Below are positions 61,580 through 64,000 of a stretch of 64,000 nt of DNA, piece by piece. The DNA is taken from assembly GCF_030163755.1 (NCBI RefSeq), contig NZ_JASJOE010000004.1:1-64000 (forward strand). Direction: 5' to 3'. The stretch comes from Roseicyclus amphidinii. Its GTDB lineage: Bacteria > Pseudomonadota > Alphaproteobacteria > Rhodobacterales > Rhodobacteraceae. Numbering within the stretch: the first letter of the stretch is position 1; every line of letters starts with the position of its first letter. The notes under the pieces are model-generated. The model saw only the letters and a program-made list of their open reading frames with translations, did not search any database and was not told where the DNA came from. A program made the translations under genes and the position numbers.

Positions 61580-62608
61580 TCAGCGCCCCCACATCCCCTT
61601 GGGATAAAGCCCCTCGTAGATCGGGACGATGCTGCCGGTGTCGAACAGCGACGAGACGCTGGTGCCGTTCCAGATGTTGACGATGGCCTGCGCGAACATG
61701 GGCGCGGTCGGCAGGACGCGGATGTTGGGGCAGGCCGCCACGGGCTTGGTCGCCTCGATCGTGTCGGTGATGACCATGGATTTCAGCACCGACCCGGTGA
61801 TCCGCTCGACCGCGGGGCCGCTCATGACGCCATGGCTGGTATAGGCGTGAACCTCGACGGCCCCGGCCTCCATCAGCACCTCGGCGGCCTTGCACAGCGT
61901 GCCGGCGGTGTCGCACATGTCGTCGACGATGATGCAGCGGCGGCCGGTGACCTCGCCGATCACGGTCATGCCCGCGACTTCGCCCGCCTGCTCGCGGCGC
62001 TTGTCCACGATGGCGAGCGGGGCGCCGATGCGGGTGGCCAGTTCCCGCGCGCGGGCCACGCCGCCCACGTCGGGCGAGACGACCATCACGTCGGACATGT
62101 CGCCGTCGAACTGGTGCAGGATGTCGAGCGCGAAGATCGGCGAGGCATAGAGGTTGTCGACGGGGATGTCGAAGAAGCCCTGGATCTGGGCCGCGTGCAG
62201 GTCCATCGTCAGCACCCGCTCGATGCCGCCCGCGGTCATCATGTTGGCGACCATCTTGGCGCTGATCGGCGTGCGCGCCTTGGTGCGGCGATCCTGCCGC
62301 GCGTAGCCGAAATAGGGGATCACGGCGGTGATCCGTGCCGCCGATGACCGGCGCAGCGCGTCGGCCATGATCAACAGCTCCATCAGGTTGTCATTGGCGG
62401 GCTTGGAGGTCGGCTGGATGATGAACATGTCCTCGCCGCGGACATTCTCGTAGACCTCGACGAAGACCTCGCCGTCGTTGAAGCGTTCGACGCGGGCGTC
62501 GACCAGCCCGACCTGCATGCCCCTGTGCATCGACATCCGGCGGCTGATCGCCTCGGCAAGCGTGCGGTTGGCGTTCCCGGAAATGAGCTTCGGGTCTTGT
62601 GCGGGCAT
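61580..62608 (-). CDS. prs: Ribose-phosphate pyrophosphokinase
   Basis: 342 residues, slightly longer than the usual 310-320. Makes PRPP from ribose-5-phosphate and ATP. KLISGNANRTLAEAI, GEVFVEVYENVRGEDMFIIQPTS, PYFGYARQDRR (ATP loop), VSPDVGGVARARELA and the PRPP motif IIVDDMCDTAGTL near 225. The start at ATG 62608 fits the family; the longer frame adds 19 unrelated residues. Confidence 0.95.
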   Translation of the reverse strand: MPAQDPKLISGNANRTLAEAISRRMSMHRGMQVGLVDARVERFNDGEVFVEVYENVRGEDMFIIQPTSKPANDNLMELLIMADALRRSSAARITAVIPYFGYARQDRRTKARTPISAKMVANMMTAGGIERVLTMDLHAAQIQGFFDIPVDNLYASPIFALDILHQFDGDMSDVMVVSPDVGGVARARELATRIGAPLAIVDKRREQAGEVAGMTVIGEVTGRRCIIVDDMCDTAGTLCKAAEVLMEAGAVEVHAYTSHGVMSGPAVERITGSVLKSMVITDTIEATKPVAACPNIRVLPTAPMFAQAIVNIWNGTSVSSLFDTGSIVPIYEGLYPKGMWGR

Positions 62609-62719
62609 GTCTGTGGGTCCTCGTGGCAGGCTTTCCCGGAGCCCCCCGGCCCGGGTCGTTGACACCCCCTAGCACCCGTCTACTGTCCGCGCAAAGCCGA
62701 AAAGAAAGGGGCGCCGCAC

Positions 62720-63322
62720 ATGGCCCGCATAGATTACTACTTCTCCACCGTCTCGCCCTACACCTACCTGGCCGGAACCCGGATGGAGGAGGTGGCCGCG
62801 CGTCACGGTGCCACCATCGCCTACAAGCCCGTGGACCTGACCGGGGCGCTTTTCGCGCGCACCGGCGGCGTGCCCGTCAAGGAGCGCCACCCCGCGCGGC
62901 TCGACTACCGGTTGCAGGAGCTGCGCCGCCAGTCCGCCCGGCATGGCCTGCCGCTCGATCTCGACCCGCCCTACCGGGCGGTCAACCCCGCGCCGTCCTC
63001 CTATGCCTTCATCGCCGCGGCCAAGGCGGGGGGCGGCGATCTGGGCGCGTTGGTTCATGCGCTGACCGGCGCGGTCTGGCGCGACAACCGCGACATCGCC
63101 GAGGACGCGGTGATCGCCGACTGCCTCGAGGCCACAGGCTTCGACCGCGGTCTGGCGGGCATGGGGATGCTGGCCGGGGCCGAGGACTACGTCCGCAACA
63201 CCGAGGAGGCGGTGAACGCCGGTGTCTTCGGCGCGCCCTTCTACATCGTCGACGGGTCGGAGAAATTCTGGGGCCAGGACCGGATCGAGGACCTGGACAT
63301 GTTCCTGTCCGGCAAGCTGTGA
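62720..63322 (+). CDS. 2-hydroxychromene-2-carboxylate isomerase-like (DsbA/GST-kappa fold)
   Basis: 200 residues. DYYFSTVSPYTYLAGTRMEEV at the N-terminus (the catalytic Ser of the SPYTYL motif), NPAPSSYAFIAA, EDYVRNTEEAVNAGVFGAPFYIVDG with the cis-Pro loop. Family members use glutathione to isomerise aromatic ring-cleavage products, but in organisms without naphthalene genes the substrate is unknown. Coupled to the following hydrolase by GTGA overlap. Confidence 0.87.
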   Translation: MARIDYYFSTVSPYTYLAGTRMEEVAARHGATIAYKPVDLTGALFARTGGVPVKERHPARLDYRLQELRRQSARHGLPLDLDPPYRAVNPAPSSYAFIAAAKAGGGDLGALVHALTGAVWRDNRDIAEDAVIADCLEATGFDRGLAGMGMLAGAEDYVRNTEEAVNAGVFGAPFYIVDGSEKFWGQDRIEDLDMFLSGKL

Positions 63323-64000
63323 ACGGCTTTGCCCGTCATTGGGGGCAGGGCGGCGACCCTGCCCTTCTCCTGCATTGCTCGCTCGCCCATTCGGGCGCAT
63401 GGGACGGCGTGGCGCGCGCGCTTTCGGAGCGGCTGCATCTGACCGCGCCGGACCTGCCCGGCCACGGGCGCGGCCCCGCCCGCGACCCCGCGCGCGACTA
63501 CCACGACAGCTGCACCGACGCGGTGGAGGGCCACCTGCCGGGCACGCCCTGCCACCTGGTCGGCCACAGCTTCGGGGCCACCATCGCGCTCAGGCTCGCC
63601 CTCGATCATCCGGGGCGCGTGGCCTCGCTCACGCTGATCGAACCGGTGCTGTTCGCGGCTGCCGCGGGGCGACCGGGTTGGCAGTCCCACGCCGAGGCCA
63701 TCGCCCCCCTCGAAGACCACTTCGCACGGGGCGAGGTCGAGGCGGCGACGCGCCTGTTCCTCTCGGTCTGGGGCGGCGGCGTGCCGCTCGATGCCATGCC
63801 CGAGGCGCAACGGCGCTACATGATCGAGCGGATCTGGGTGGTCCTTGCCAGCCACCCCGCGCTTCATGACGATCACGCGCGCCTCTTGCCGCGGCTGGGG
63901 CAAATCGCCTGCCCCGTCCTGCTGATCGAAGGCGAAGACAGCCCGCCCGTGGTGGCCGAGATCCAGACGGCCCTCGGCGCGGCCCTGCCGGGTCACACCC
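63319..64000 (+). CDS. Alpha/beta hydrolase, 3' end outside window
   Basis: Starts at GTG 63319 overlapping the stop of the isomerase-like gene (GTGA) and stays open to the window edge: 227 codons visible. Oxyanion region LLLHCSLAHSGAWDGVA, TAPDLPGHGRG, nucleophile elbow LVGHSFGATIALRLA, and TLIEPVLFAA. The acid is likely in VLLIEGEDSPP; the catalytic His lies beyond the edge. The pairing with a glutathione-dependent isomerase suggests a ring-cleavage or ester-degradation step, but this is inferred. Confidence 0.85.
   Translation, partial: MNGFARHWGQGGDPALLLHCSLAHSGAWDGVARALSERLHLTAPDLPGHGRGPARDPARDYHDSCTDAVEGHLPGTPCHLVGHSFGATIALRLALDHPGRVASLTLIEPVLFAAAAGRPGWQSHAEAIAPLEDHFARGEVEAATRLFLSVWGGGVPLDAMPEAQRRYMIERIWVVLASHPALHDDHARLLPRLGQIACPVLLIEGEDSPPVVAEIQTALGAALPGHT

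Overview
The window reads as a high-GC alphaproteobacterial chromosome of the Rhodobacterales (Roseobacter/Paracoccaceae type). This is inferred from gene content and family resemblance: GcrA, phosphatidylcholine synthase, a NasTS-controlled assimilatory nitrate operon, DUF2125 and DUF484 proteins, an ABA4-like membrane protein, and dense operons with ATGA/GTGA stop-start overlaps. No rRNA, tRNA or CRISPR array was recognised.

Layout. 1-1.7 kb: the end of an AsmA-like protein and a small secreted protein with a strong terminator. 1.8-4.97 kb: an accessory scar of lower and uneven GC. It holds a wrecked BrnT/BrnA toxin-antitoxin pair, a broken Hint-domain gene, an AT-rich membrane protein, an EF-hand fragment of a large secreted protein and possible insertion-sequence ends. 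4.97-19.18 kb (minus strand): nitrate assimilation, in transcription order nasT-nasS-[leader]-nrtA-nrtB-nrtCD-nirB-nirD-nasA-(TrpD2-like)-cysG. This covers sensing, uptake, nitrate reductase, nitrite reductase and siroheme synthesis. The leader before nrtA contains two hexaloop hairpins and a competing terminator, the layout expected for ANTAR (NasT) antitermination.

19.8-35.1 kb: a divergent catabolic island. To the left are a sugar-type ABC transporter and an SDR dehydrogenase. To the right are an unusual regulator (winged helix fused to a solute-binding-protein domain), a second SDR, an M24 creatinase-fold protein, a TPP-dependent E1 alpha/beta pair, a lipoyl E2 with a dead catalytic domain, an aldehyde dehydrogenase and a separate catalytic E2. 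Paired palindromes lie between the two arms. The substrate is not known.

35.1-64 kb: mostly core genes. These are a TetR regulator diverging from two membrane proteins; gcrA; argD-argF with a hydrolase and an EamA exporter; metF/metR; a glycerophosphodiesterase; an inositol-phosphatase-like protein; pcs; xerC-DUF484; a transaldolase-like protein; priA; hisC-tyrC-extensin-like; DUF2125; ChaC; a MotA/MotB-like motor pair whose B subunit carries a very long coiled coil; an MFS exporter; a polysaccharide-lyase-like protein; prs; a chromene-carboxylate-isomerase-like protein; and an alpha/beta hydrolase cut by the window edge.

The most notable signals are the NasT leader RNA, the HTH-solute-binding-protein regulator with its helically phased operators, the split E2 of the dehydrogenase complex, and the toxin/antitoxin scar whose individual lesions can be read.
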